Origin: Actinokineospora baliensis
GTDB taxonomy: Bacteria > Actinomycetota > Actinomycetes > Mycobacteriales > Pseudonocardiaceae
DNA: 64,000 bases
Direction of reading: 5' to 3'
Assembly: GCF_016907695.1 (NCBI RefSeq)
Contig: NZ_JAFBCK010000001.1
Location: forward strand, 1,550,001-1,614,000
The notes under the pieces were generated by a model. The model was not told where the DNA came from. It was given only the letters and a program-made list of their open reading frames with translations, and did no database searches. Positions 8,069 through 15,488 of this stretch are shown one piece after another. A program made the translations under genes and the position numbers. Within the stretch, counting starts at the first letter, position 1. Each line of letters starts with the position of its first letter.

Positions 8069-8937
8069 CCGATACCGACGAACTGGACATCTACGCGTCG
8101 ACCCCTTGTCTGCTCGGCTGCGTGGCGCCGAGCGGGGAGCCGTTCCCCGCCCAGCACGGGTACCGCACCTGCGACCTGTGCGCCGACCGGTTGCGCGCCA
8201 CGCTGACCGAGCTGGTCGAGCACTACGCGCTCGTCGACGACGCCGTGGTCCCGGGCCGCGGTGGGTCTGCGGCGCGCGGCGCACCCGGTCATGGCTCCCG
8301 ATCGCCCGCCCGCGACAGCGTGATCGTGCTGACCGACCAGCGCACCCACGCCGTCGAGGACGGGGACCCGCACTCCGTGCTGGCGGTGCTGTCGAGCTGG
8401 GCGGACAACGTCCGCGCCGACACCGGCCAGGACCCGCGCACCGGACCGGCCACGGTGTCGGGCGAGGTCGCGCTGTTGGTCCGGTGGATGGACTGGATGA
8501 CCCGCCAGTACTGGATCGGCGACCTGGGCCAGGAGGTGGACGAGCTGGCGCACCAGCTCCGTACCGCGCTCGGCCTCCAGGAACGCACCATCCCCGTCGG
8601 AGCGTGTCCGACCCTGGTTGTCGACCAGGACACCGGACGCACAGTCACCTGCGGAGCGCCGCTGAGGGCCCGGCTGTCGGTGGAACGGATCCGGTGCCGT
8701 CGCTGCCGCACGAGCTGGCCGCGTGAACGCTGGGACGAACTCGGGGGCGAGCTGGGCACACCGGTATCGGACTTCGCGTCCCTGTCGGTGTGGCTGGCCA
8801 CCCCGACCGGAACCCTGCGTCGCTGGCGCCACGAGGACCAGTGGGCCAACCACGGCAGCAGGGCCCGGCCCGTGTTCGCGCGGACGGACGCGCTCGCGTC
8901 CTGGCGGCGCAGACACGCCCCGGCGGCCCCGGTGTGA
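8065..8937 (+). CDS. Zinc-ribbon phage protein with C-terminal helix-turn-helix
   Basis: 290 aa from GTG 8065, overlapping the previous TGA. Cysteines at the N-terminus (CLLGC, TCDLC) and a later pair set (GACP...TCG, CRRC) suggest two zinc-binding units. Residues 235-285 (DFASLSVWLATPTGTLRRWRHEDQW...RPVFARTDALASWRRR) look like a DNA-binding HTH of the type used in phage regulators. It ends the continuous early operon; a hairpin terminator follows. Likely regulatory or replication-associated. Confidence 0.6.
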   Translation: MTDTDELDIYASTPCLLGCVAPSGEPFPAQHGYRTCDLCADRLRATLTELVEHYALVDDAVVPGRGGSAARGAPGHGSRSPARDSVIVLTDQRTHAVEDGDPHSVLAVLSSWADNVRADTGQDPRTGPATVSGEVALLVRWMDWMTRQYWIGDLGQEVDELAHQLRTALGLQERTIPVGACPTLVVDQDTGRTVTCGAPLRARLSVERIRCRRCRTSWPRERWDELGGELGTPVSDFASLSVWLATPTGTLRRWRHEDQWANHGSRARPVFARTDALASWRRRHAPAAPV

Positions 8938-8942
8938 GGGGT

Positions 8943-8988
8943 GCGGGGCCGGTGACCACCCGAAGGCGGTTGGAACCACCGGCCCCGC
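8943..8988 (+). terminator. Hairpin terminator after the early operon
   Basis: 12-bp perfect stem GCGGGGCCGGTG / CACCGGCCCCGC around a 22-base loop, directly after the early operon's last stop codon. Confidence 0.6.
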
Positions 8989-8993
8989 GATGT

Positions 8994-9060
8994 CCCGTTG
9001 CGCTCGGCCACGAAGACCGAAAGAAAGGACACGCTCAGTGTAGGCGAGCGGCCCTTTCTG
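8994..9060 (+). other. Leader without a gene ('empty cassette')
   Basis: CCCGTTGCG...GAAAGG matches the leader that precedes the four following cassette genes, but here the ribosome site is followed by GTG-TAG (9038-9043), a start immediately followed by a stop. AGAAAGG (9022-9028) can pair with CCTTTCT (9053-9059), hiding the ribosome site or acting as a terminator. Either a decayed cassette or a minimal regulatory start-stop. Confidence 0.4.
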
Positions 9061-9068
9061 CCGCCAGG

Positions 9069-9190
9069 TGGCGTCGTGGATCACCTTCAGTAGAACCACT
9101 CCATGTATTACCGATAGAGTTAGTGATGCAAGGGGGACGGGATGGAACCCCACCCCACACGAAGGAAAACCGTTGCGCCACCAAGAAAGA
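9069..9190 (+). promoter_or_regulatory. Cassette promoter/leader repeat, copy 1
   Basis: Begins GGCGTCGTGGATCACCTTC, contains the invariant 16-mer GATAGAGTTAGTGATG (9113-9128), then GGGACGGGATGGAACCCC and ACCGTTGCG before the ribosome site. Copies 2 and 3 are at 9608 and 10571. TAGAGT inside the 16-mer is a plausible -10. The conserved transcribed part could be an RNA leader structure. Confidence 0.7.
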
Positions 9191-9196
9191 GACATC

Positions 9197-9562
9197 ATGG
9201 ACTTCCCCAAACCGGTCAGGATCGGCCACTTCAAGGAGGTGAACGTGCTGGCGGTGTACCGCTGGCACGTGGGGTCCGAGCAGCCCCCGACATCCCCGCC
9301 AGTCGACGTCTCGGTGCCCATTGTGGACGCCCTGTTCAGCGACGACCTGTGCTACTGCGGCGAATGCGTCCTCGTGGCGGTCGACATGCGGCCTTGTCCT
9401 GCCATCGAGGAGCGGGCAGGTATCGCCAGACAGCAGTTTCAGGAGCTGTACCCGGAGTTCAGCGTCCAAGCCGGATGGTTCGCCATGCCCGCCTACTTCA
9501 CCGACAGGTGGAGGGCGAACGAGGTGGTCAACCGACTGACAGACCTGGCCTCGGAGGACTGA
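9197..9562 (+). CDS. Hypothetical cassette protein 1
   Basis: 121 aa from ATG 9197, placed after the conserved leader and an AAGAAAGAGA ribosome site; the frame is open upstream into the leader but that part is regulatory. Acidic, with a CYCGEC motif near residue 53 that could bind a metal. Soluble, no known family. Its own promoter repeat and terminator make it an independently expressed accessory gene, the arrangement expected for anti-host or anti-defence functions. Function unknown. Confidence 0.65.
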   Translation: MDFPKPVRIGHFKEVNVLAVYRWHVGSEQPPTSPPVDVSVPIVDALFSDDLCYCGECVLVAVDMRPCPAIEERAGIARQQFQELYPEFSVQAGWFAMPAYFTDRWRANEVVNRLTDLASED

Positions 9563-9569
9563 GTGGACC

Positions 9570-9597
9570 GGGGCGGGAGTGTGCGCACTCCCGCCCC
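9570..9597 (+). terminator. Terminator of cassette 1
   Basis: Perfect 12-bp stem GGGGCGGGAGTG / CACTCCCGCCCC with the tetraloop TGCG, 8 bp after the gene. Confidence 0.8.
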
Positions 9598-9607
9598 ACC
9601 CTGGAGT

Positions 9608-9725
9608 GGCGTCGTGGATCACTTTCAGTAGAACCATTCCTTGCATTACCGATAGAGTTAGTGATGTCAGAGGGACGGGATGGAACCCCGGACCTGACGC
9701 AGAACCGTTGCGCTGAAACGAAAGG
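9608..9725 (+). promoter_or_regulatory. Cassette promoter/leader repeat, copy 2
   Basis: GGCGTCGTGGATCAC, then GAACCATTCCTTGCATTACC, the invariant GATAGAGTTAGTGATG (9651-9666), GGGACGGGATGGAACCCC, AACCGTTGCG and GAAACGAAAGG. Nearly identical to copy 1 outside short variable spacers. Confidence 0.75.
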
Positions 9726-9732
9726 ATCTCCA

Positions 9733-10530
9733 ATGACCACCAACGACAAGCCTGCCACCGAGACGACACGGGAGCAGAAGGCCAAGATCAAGCAGAAGGT
9801 GGCCGGCCTCCTGGCCAAGGCCGAGAGCACCGAGTTCCCCGCCGAGGCGCAGGAGCTCGCCGCGAAGGCCGCCGAGCTGATGGCCCGGTACAACCTGGAC
9901 GCCGCGGCGGCCCGCGACGACAAGGGCGCCAGGCCGGAGCCGATCTCGACGGTCGACTTCACCGTGAGCGGCCAGGGGTGGCACGGCAAGGCGCGGTCCG
10001 CGCTGTACTGGGCCGTCGCCGAGGCGACCGGCTGCAAGGCCGTGCACATCAACAACAAGATGAACGGCGAGGACCGGCTGGTGACCGTGGTCGGCGCCGC
10101 CTCGACCATCGAGAGTCTGAAGATGCTCCTGCCCTCGATCCTGTTGCAGGCGGAGAACTCCGGCGCCAAGGCCACCAAGAAGCACATGACCGAGATCGGC
10201 CCCAGGATCGACACGGCCGCCAACAAGAACATCGAGCGCAGGACCTACTTCCGGTCCTACCTGGAGGGTTACGGCAAGGGCGTGGCCCAGAAGATCAGCG
10301 ACACCCGCCAGGACATCGTGGAGGAGATGAAGGAGGACCCCAAGGCGATGATCCTGGTCAGGGACGAGGACCGGGTCAAGGCCGAGTTCGCCCGAAAGTT
10401 CCCGCAGACCAAGCTCCTGCCCGCTGACAAGAAGAACGCCGCCGGAAACGCCGCCGGTGTCCGCGACGGCCGACTGGCCGACACGGGCCAGACCAAGGTC
10501 AAGACCAAGGGCGCCAAGGTGATCGGCTAG
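9733..10530 (+). CDS. DUF2786-type phage protein (cassette 2)
   Basis: 265 aa, ATG with AAAGG upstream. The N-terminal segment EQKAKIKQKVAGLLAKAESTEFPAEAQELAAKAAELMARYNLD is the signature of DUF2786, a domain common in actinophages and actinobacterial mobile elements (residues ~15-55). The middle is mixed alpha/beta; the end is Lys-rich and probably binds nucleic acid. Molecular role unknown. Single-gene transcription unit with the repeat leader and a 13-bp terminator hairpin. Confidence 0.8.
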   Translation: MTTNDKPATETTREQKAKIKQKVAGLLAKAESTEFPAEAQELAAKAAELMARYNLDAAAARDDKGARPEPISTVDFTVSGQGWHGKARSALYWAVAEATGCKAVHINNKMNGEDRLVTVVGAASTIESLKMLLPSILLQAENSGAKATKKHMTEIGPRIDTAANKNIERRTYFRSYLEGYGKGVAQKISDTRQDIVEEMKEDPKAMILVRDEDRVKAEFARKFPQTKLLPADKKNAAGNAAGVRDGRLADTGQTKVKTKGAKVIG

Positions 10531-10536
10531 GTGACC

Positions 10537-10566
10537 GGGGTGTCCCGACTCAGGTCGGGACACCCC
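10537..10566 (+). terminator. Terminator of cassette 2
   Basis: 13-bp perfect stem GGGGTGTCCCGAC / GTCGGGACACCCC with tetraloop TCAG. Confidence 0.8.
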
Positions 10567-10570
10567 GCTC

Positions 10571-10677
10571 GCGTCGTGGATCACCTTCCAGCCTCCATTC
10601 ATTGCCGATAGAGTTAGTGATGTTCGGGAGATGGGACGGAACCCCACTACCGGACGGAAACCCGTTGCAGAGAAAGG
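10571..10677 (+). promoter_or_regulatory. Cassette promoter/leader repeat, copy 3
   Basis: GCGTCGTGGATCACCTTCC, then a spacer about 6 bp shorter than in copies 1 and 2, the invariant GATAGAGTTAGTGATG (10607-10622), GGACGGAACCCC, ACCCGTTGCAGAGAAAGG. In this copy TTCCAG lies 17 bp before TAGAGT, giving a possible -35/-10 pair. Confidence 0.75.
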
Positions 10678-10683
10678 CAAACG

Positions 10684-11253
10684 ATGTCCACGCGCGACCG
10701 GACGTTCGATCTGGCCCTACCGCTCCCGCCGATGCGGGTCCCGCTGCCCCCCGACACCTACGACGCGATCGTGATCGACGGTGACATCTGCTCATCGGTC
10801 GTCATGGAGCCCGGCACGCTGTTCTTGCACATGCTGACCATGGTCGCCGACCCGGCCGCGACCTGCCTACAGGTCAACGACACCATCGGGTTCTGGGTCG
10901 GCAAAGACAGCGCGGATCACTTCGACCGCTCCCCGACTGCGAACTACGTGCTGGGACGGATGCTGTCGGATATCGCCGTCGGCCTCTACCCGGACACCGA
11001 GGAGTCCCGACTGGCGGCCGTGGACCGATTCGCTGGACCCGGCGTGCCCGCGCTACACGGCCCCTGCGTGATCACCGGAATGGGCCTGGACGAACGCGTT
11101 CTGGCTCCTTTGCCTGCGGTGTTCTGGGACTGGTTCGAGCCCATCCAAGAGGTGATGGACCAACTACGCGCCGGCCACCAGTTCGCTGGTTTCCTGCGAG
11201 ACAACGAGATTCCCGTCCGCTCGATCGCCTCGATAACCATCCGGAGCGAATAA
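10684..11253 (+). CDS. DUF3846-like phage protein (cassette 3)
   Basis: 189 aa. Paralogous to the next gene: both share a mixed alpha/beta core with a late VPALHGPCVITGMGLDE-type segment (here ~residues 120-136). That pattern, a hydrophobic strand then HGP(C/V)V(I/V)TG, resembles DUF3846 proteins of actinophages. Soluble. Biochemical role unknown. ATG is preceded by AGAAAGG of the repeat leader; a terminator follows. Confidence 0.6.
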   Translation: MSTRDRTFDLALPLPPMRVPLPPDTYDAIVIDGDICSSVVMEPGTLFLHMLTMVADPAATCLQVNDTIGFWVGKDSADHFDRSPTANYVLGRMLSDIAVGLYPDTEESRLAAVDRFAGPGVPALHGPCVITGMGLDERVLAPLPAVFWDWFEPIQEVMDQLRAGHQFAGFLRDNEIPVRSIASITIRSE

Positions 11254-11260
11254 CAGACCC

Positions 11261-11288
11261 GCGCCCCGGCTCGACAGAGCCGGGGCGC
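11261..11288 (+). terminator. Terminator of cassette 3
   Basis: 12-bp perfect stem GCGCCCCGGCTC / GAGCCGGGGCGC with loop GACA. Confidence 0.8.
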
Positions 11289-11314
11289 GCCCTGGGGGCG
11301 CACGGCGCGTGCTG

Positions 11315-11341
11315 CCCGCAACCCGTTGCGAGAACGAAAGG
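11315..11341 (+). promoter_or_regulatory. Partial cassette leader (copy 4)
   Basis: CCCGCAACCCGTTGCGAGAACGAAAGG repeats only the ribosome-proximal half of the leader (ACCCGTTGCG...GAAAGG). The promoter half with GATAGAGTTAGTGATG is missing, so this gene may rely on read-through or another promoter. Confidence 0.5.
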
Positions 11342-11348
11342 AACACCT

Positions 11349-11987
11349 GTGAACGACACCCTTCCCCCCGAGCTGGCCCGCCTGCTGGAGCGGATCAGCG
11401 ACCTGTTCGGCCAGCCGGTCGACCCGTCACCGGACACCGCGACCTGGTCGACGGGCCGCCCGGAGGGCAGCGACCTGTCCGGCCGGTTCGCCGCTGTGGT
11501 CATCGGCGGTCCCCACGGGCTCATCACGCGAATGGCGTTGACCGAGGACAACGCCATGGACCGGATCAGGAACGCGGTCGGACAGACGACGGTGGCCCCG
11601 CTGGACCTGCTGCCCGGGGTCGGCATCTGGCGCGGTGTGGACGATGCGAGCGTGAGGTTGAACGTCCCCGCGATGCACACGATCACGAAGCTGGCACGAG
11701 ACGTGGTCATCGGCGCCTACGCCGCCAGCGACAGGGACACGGCGCGAGTCCGGCGCGCGTTCGACGACGGCGCCGACATCCCCACCGTGCACGGCCCCTG
11801 CGTGGTGACCGGCCTCACCGTCGACGGCAAGCCCGCCCCGTTCGGCGAGCGCCTGGCCGCCTGGGTTGACGACTACATCGCCGAGCTGAACTACATGTCC
11901 GTCGGTACCCAGATCGCCCAACAGCTCCGCAGCGCCGGGGTCCCGTTGAGCGACATTCGTGGACTGACACTTGTGGTCACCGACTGA
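11349..11987 (+). CDS. DUF3846-like phage protein (cassette 4), paralogue of the preceding gene
   Basis: 212 aa with a GTG start after CGAAAGG. Shares IPTVHGPCVVTGLTVDGKPAPF (~residues 138-158) and the overall strand/helix order with the preceding gene, indicating an old tandem duplication. Little identity remains elsewhere, so the two probably differ in target. Ends 13 bp before a strong terminator hairpin. Function unknown. Confidence 0.6.
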   Translation: MNDTLPPELARLLERISDLFGQPVDPSPDTATWSTGRPEGSDLSGRFAAVVIGGPHGLITRMALTEDNAMDRIRNAVGQTTVAPLDLLPGVGIWRGVDDASVRLNVPAMHTITKLARDVVIGAYAASDRDTARVRRAFDDGADIPTVHGPCVVTGLTVDGKPAPFGERLAAWVDDYIAELNYMSVGTQIAQQLRSAGVPLSDIRGLTLVVTD

Positions 11988-11999
11988 CCTGACGGCAAC

Positions 12000-12032
12000 G
12001 CCGCCCCGACCCCCGACCGGGGTCGGGGCGGC
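12000..12032 (+). terminator. Terminator of cassette 4
   Basis: 14-bp perfect stem GCCGCCCCGACCCC / GGGGTCGGGGCGGC with a 5-base loop. Confidence 0.8.
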
Positions 12033-12078
12033 GGCCACAATGAGGTAGCCGACCAGCGCACGAAGGAGCCGACCGACC

Positions 12079-12693
12079 GTGATCCCCGCCGGACGCGCCG
12101 CCGTCGACCGACGCGGCATTGCCGCCCTTCATGGCCTGTCGGAGGCCACAGCGCAGAAGGTCCGCCCCTGGGCGCAGCCCGATCACCCCGCCCCGCTCAA
12201 CTCCGGCCGCCCCCGACGCGGACACCCCCAACTCTGGGACGCCGACCAGGCCGCCGCCTACGCCGCCGGACGCCCCGTTCCCCCGCTTCCGCTCGGAGAA
12301 GACGACCGGGACCTGCTGAACCAGGACGAGGCCGCCAACGCCGCCAAGGTCCTTCCCGCAACCTGGGCTCGCTACCAATACACCGAGCGCACCCGCAGCG
12401 CCCCGCGCAACGACGGCCCCCTGATCCCGCCCCCGGACGAGATGGTGTGCGGGTCCCCGCACTGGTACCGCGCCACCGTCGACCAGTGCAGGAAGGAACG
12501 CGAGGCCCGCGCCAACACCGGCCACGGCGGCCGACCGGTGAACGCGGACATCGCCAACGCCGTAGCCCGGTTGGTGCGCGCGGCGCACGCCCGCGGCGAG
12601 CAAGTCAACATCGCCCAGACCGCCCGTGAGCTGGGTATCGCGGAGAACACCGCCCGCAAGCACGTCCTTCGGATAACCGCCAAAGACAATTAG
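12079..12693 (+). CDS. Phage DNA-binding protein with two helix-turn-helix-like regions
   Basis: 204 aa, GTG start with AAGGAG upstream. Residues 10-60 (DRRGIAALHGLSEATAQKVRPWAQPDHP) look like a MerR/excisionase-type winged helix. The C-terminus (VNIAQTARELGIAENTARKHVLRI, ~175-200) is a textbook helix-turn-helix. Lying directly before a good promoter and the late genes, it is a candidate late-gene regulator. Confidence 0.6.
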   Translation: MIPAGRAAVDRRGIAALHGLSEATAQKVRPWAQPDHPAPLNSGRPRRGHPQLWDADQAAAYAAGRPVPPLPLGEDDRDLLNQDEAANAAKVLPATWARYQYTERTRSAPRNDGPLIPPPDEMVCGSPHWYRATVDQCRKEREARANTGHGGRPVNADIANAVARLVRAAHARGEQVNIAQTARELGIAENTARKHVLRITAKDN

Positions 12694-12697
12694 AAGG

Positions 12698-12726
12698 TTG
12701 CGCCTGACCTGCGGCGAACGTAAAGT
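12698..12726 (+). promoter_or_regulatory. Candidate late promoter
   Basis: TTGCGC and TAAAGT separated by exactly 17 bp, 4 bp after the preceding stop codon and upstream of the HNH/modification/structural genes. Followed by the inverted repeat GGTGTCGTG / CACGACACC (12737-12763), possibly a regulator site or RNA hairpin. Confidence 0.5.
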
Positions 12727-12774
12727 GATCAACAGTGGTGTCGTGTACCCACCGCACGACACCCTGACACGGTC

Positions 12775-12814
12775 GAGAACCCCGGGAGCCTGACGCCACG
12801 GCCCCGGGGTTCTC
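12775..12814 (+). terminator. Hairpin before the HNH gene
   Basis: 12-bp perfect stem GAGAACCCCGGG / CCCGGGGTTCTC around a 16-base loop. It may attenuate transcription from the promoter upstream. Confidence 0.5.
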
Positions 12815-12856
12815 CCGTTCCCGCACCTCCCGTTCCGGCAGGGCCGGGGGTGGGGC

Positions 12857-13177
12857 GTGGGTGCCTGGTCGGGCAGCGACCGCCGCGCACGTCTTCCCCC
12901 GGACTGGCCACGGCGCCGCGCGTTGGTGCTGACTCGTGACCCGGTGTGCCGGTTGTGCGGGGTGTGGCCGTCGACCGAGGTCGACCACGTCATCGCGGGA
13001 GACGACCACGCGCTGTCCAACCTGCAAGGCGTGTGCGGCCCGTGCCACCGCGCCAAGAGTTCCAGCGAAGGCGGACGGGCAGCAGCTGCTGCACGACACC
13101 CCGCTCGCGTCCGGCCACGGGAACCCCATCCCGGTGAGCTGCCCCGGCCGACAGATCGACCCGACCGTCAACCCTGA
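12857..13177 (+). CDS. HNH endonuclease
   Basis: 106 aa, GTG start. Residues ~30-70 hold the zinc-HNH motif: CRLCG, then EVDHVIAG (catalytic HNH histidine), N at DHALSNLQGV, and CGPCH. Small HNH proteins beside the terminase are a known part of DNA packaging in many HK97-like phages, where they stimulate large-terminase cleavage at cos-type ends. The tail (Arg/Pro-rich) is low complexity. Here it is separated from the terminase by the modification genes. Confidence 0.85.
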   Translation: MGAWSGSDRRARLPPDWPRRRALVLTRDPVCRLCGVWPSTEVDHVIAGDDHALSNLQGVCGPCHRAKSSSEGGRAAAAARHPARVRPREPHPGELPRPTDRPDRQP

Positions 13178-13358
13178 ACCGTCGACAGATCGGCCCGGGG
13201 CGGCCTCACCCCTCACGCCGGACCCAGGGGGCGATCCCCCCTCCCCCGCCACCGCCGGGCACCGGTTGGTCATAGCGACTCGCAGTCCGTACGAAACTCC
13301 CCGACCGCCGCACGCGGCGCCCAACTCGTCTCTCACCCGCGCTCACCTGGGAGAACGC

Positions 13359-13514
13359 ATGTCCACAGCCCTGCCGCCAGCACGCGCGCCGCATCGCCGG
13401 AAGGGGGTGGTCGGCGATATCGACTTCACCCCCCAGCCCGCCGCGACCCTGCCCCGGCTCGACCAGCTCTCACCCATCACCCAGCGACGGCACGCCAGGG
13501 CCGCCGCACGCTGA
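13359..13514 (+). CDS. Small basic phage protein upstream of the Mom-like gene
   Basis: 51 aa, ATG with GGGAGAA upstream. No cysteines, so not a Com-type zinc finger, although its position before a Mom-like gene is the same as that of com in phage Mu. Its stop (TGA 13512-13514) lies at the point where the Mom-like frame becomes conserved, one frame away, so it may be the N-terminal part of a frameshifted product. Confidence 0.5.
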   Translation: MSTALPPARAPHRRKGVVGDIDFTPQPAATLPRLDQLSPITQRRHARAAAR

Positions 13515-13527
13515 CCCGACGGTCGCG

Positions 13528-14166
13528 CTGCTGGTCGCGCCGTGCACACGAGCCGCCGCCGACCACGCGGTCACCCGCTGGCACTACAGCGCCAAGACAC
13601 CGCGGGGCAAGCTCGCCTGCTTCGGCGTGTGGGAGCACGGCGTGTTCGTCGGCTCCATCGTCTACGGCCGTGGCGCCTCCAACCACCTGGGCCGGCCCTA
13701 CGGCCTGGAGCAGCTGCAGGTTGCCGAGTTGGTGCGCGTCGCGCTCACCGACCACGCCGCCCCGGTCACCCAGATGATCGCCGCCACCCTGCGCCAACTG
13801 CGCGCCAGCTCACCGGGCCTGCGGCTGGTCGTGTCCTTCGCCGACACCACCCAGGGCCATCACGGCGGCATCTACCAGGCCGGGAACTGGCTCTACACCG
13901 GGACCACACCGCCGGACACGCTGTCCTACATCGTCCACGGCCGGGAGATCCACGGGCGGACCCTGCGCCACCTCGCGGTTGCCCGCGGCCCCGGCGAGAC
14001 GGCGGAGGCGTTCGTGCGCCGGACCATCGACCCGCACGTTCGGTCGATCAAGACGCCCACGCTCAAGCACCGGTACCTCTACCCGCTCGACCGGGCCATG
14101 CGTCGGCAGCTCCGCGACCGCGCCCGCCCCTACCCACCCCGCTTGGAGGTGCCCCCTCGTGCCTGA
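13528..14166 (+). CDS. Mom-like GNAT-fold DNA-modification protein
   Basis: About 212 aa. RWHYSAKTPRGK followed by a strand-rich core, ELVRVAL, VVSFADTTQGHHGGIYQAGNW and a basic C-terminus match the phage Mu Mom-like family, GNAT-fold enzymes that modify adenine N6 to block host restriction. Conserved sequence begins near 13525, but the frame has no ATG, GTG or TTG between the upstream stop (13273) and GTG 13627, and that GTG would delete the conserved RWHYS. Start therefore shown at CTG 13528; a +1 frameshift from the preceding small gene is the alternative. Family call good, start uncertain. Confidence 0.75.
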   Translation: MLVAPCTRAAADHAVTRWHYSAKTPRGKLACFGVWEHGVFVGSIVYGRGASNHLGRPYGLEQLQVAELVRVALTDHAAPVTQMIAATLRQLRASSPGLRLVVSFADTTQGHHGGIYQAGNWLYTGTTPPDTLSYIVHGREIHGRTLRHLAVARGPGETAEAFVRRTIDPHVRSIKTPTLKHRYLYPLDRAMRRQLRDRARPYPPRLEVPPRA

Positions 14167-14329
14167 GCGCCAGGTCCCCGGGTCGGCCGACGTGCTGACC
14201 AAACCCGACACCCACGTCTACCGCGAACGCCACGGGGTCGTGGTCACCTGCCGCGACGCGCGCCACCAGGAGCAGGTCTACGCCGAGCTGCGCGCGCTGG
14301 GCCTGCGGTGTCGGGTGGTGAGCGTCTGA
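14159..14329 (+). CDS. Small protein between Mom-like and ABC-ATPase/GNAT genes
   Basis: 56 aa, GTG start with TTGGAGG upstream. It overlaps the Mom-like stop by 8 bp and the next ATG by 1 bp, so all three are translationally coupled. Strand-rich (THVYRERHGVVVTCRDARHQEQVYAELRALGL), resembling a small cysteine-containing adaptor. No family recognised; probably part of the modification module. Confidence 0.6.
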   Translation: MPERQVPGSADVLTKPDTHVYRERHGVVVTCRDARHQEQVYAELRALGLRCRVVSV

Positions 14330-15477
14330 TGCGCATCAGCGTGCGCCACCAGGTTCCGGTGGCCGAGTCGTTCCGTGCCGCGAAGGTCCGGGGCCTGTTC
14401 AACGCCACCGACGAGCAGGCCACCCGCTTCGAGCTCGACGCCGAGCTGCCCATCGAGGACGACGGCTGGCGGATCGGGGTCGTGGTCGGCCCGTCCGGGT
14501 CCGGCAAGTCCAGCATCGGCCGGGCCTTGTGGGACGGGTCGGCGTTCTACACCGGCGACGACTGGCCTGACGACGCGCCGATCATCGACGCCATCGCACC
14601 CGGCGGCGACTTCGAGGCGGCCACCGCCGCGTTGAGCGCGGCCGGACTCGGGGACGTACCGGTGTGGCTGCGCCCGTACCGGGTGCTCTCGACCGGCCAA
14701 CGCTTCCGCGCCGACCTCGCCCGGGTGCTCGCCGAGCGTCCCGAGCGCGTGGTGATCGATGAGTTCAGCTCCGTGGTCGACCGCCAGATCGCGCGCGTCG
14801 GGGCCGCGGCCTTCGCGAAGTCGTGGCGACGCGGCACCGGGCAGGCGGTCCTGCTGACCTGCCACCACGACGTGCTCGACTGGCTGGAACCGGACTGGGT
14901 CTACGACACCGGCACCGCCACGTTCACCAGGGGGTCGGTTCAATTCCGGCGACCCCGGATCGACGTGGACGTCCAGCTCGGCGGTTGGTCGCTTTGGCCG
15001 CGCTTCCGGGCACATCACTATCTAGACCTGCCCAAGATGGTCGCCGCCCGCGCCTACGTCGGGTTTGTCGACGGCGAACCGATCGCCCACGTCGGCATCA
15101 CCACCAAGTCCCTGACCACCGGTCCCCACACCGACCGGATTGTGTCGGTGGAGGCCCGCGCGAGCCGCCTGGTCGTCATGCCCGAGTGGCAGGGCGCGGG
15201 CGTCGGCGTGCGGTTCCTCAACCACGTCGCCGAGCTGCAACGCACCGGCAGCGGCACCCTCCCGGGCCGACGGATGACGACCCTGTTCCATACCAGCCAC
15301 CCCAACCTGGCCGCCGCGCTGCGCCGCGACGACCGTTGGCGGCAGATCACCGCCCGGTTGACCGGGCACAAGACCGGCCAGAGCGAACGCGACTGGCCCG
15401 ACCGCGCGAAGTCGCTGCCGCGCACCGGCTACGGCGGCCACTTCCGCGCCGTGCAGGGGTTCCGCTACTACGGCTGA
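14329..15477 (+). CDS. ABC-type ATPase fused to a GNAT acetyltransferase domain
   Basis: 382 aa, soluble. N-terminal ABC ATPase: Walker A GPSGSGKSS (~residues 56-64), a signature-like LSTGQRFRADLAR (~115-127), Walker B VVIDEFSSVVD (~137-147) and a switch histidine in LLTCHHD. Residues ~225-320 form a GNAT domain with the acetyl-CoA loop region RLVVMPEWQGAGVGVRFL. There are no membrane segments, so this is not a transporter; it resembles SMC/ABC ATPases that act on nucleic acid. ATG overlaps the preceding TGA. Fusion plus neighbours point to a DNA-modification complex. Confidence 0.8.
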   Translation: MRISVRHQVPVAESFRAAKVRGLFNATDEQATRFELDAELPIEDDGWRIGVVVGPSGSGKSSIGRALWDGSAFYTGDDWPDDAPIIDAIAPGGDFEAATAALSAAGLGDVPVWLRPYRVLSTGQRFRADLARVLAERPERVVIDEFSSVVDRQIARVGAAAFAKSWRRGTGQAVLLTCHHDVLDWLEPDWVYDTGTATFTRGSVQFRRPRIDVDVQLGGWSLWPRFRAHHYLDLPKMVAARAYVGFVDGEPIAHVGITTKSLTTGPHTDRIVSVEARASRLVVMPEWQGAGVGVRFLNHVAELQRTGSGTLPGRRMTTLFHTSHPNLAAALRRDDRWRQITARLTGHKTGQSERDWPDRAKSLPRTGYGGHFRAVQGFRYYG

Positions 15478-15488
15478 GGGGGTGCCGG

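Noticed and set aside
9142..10530. 462-aa frame reading through the leader repeat into the DUF2786 gene
   Set aside because: The frame is only accidentally open; ribosome site and domain start point to ATG 9733.
9069..10677. CRISPR-like reading of the three similar repeats
   Set aside because: Repeats are ~110 bp, 500-1000 bp apart with whole genes between; no Cas genes.
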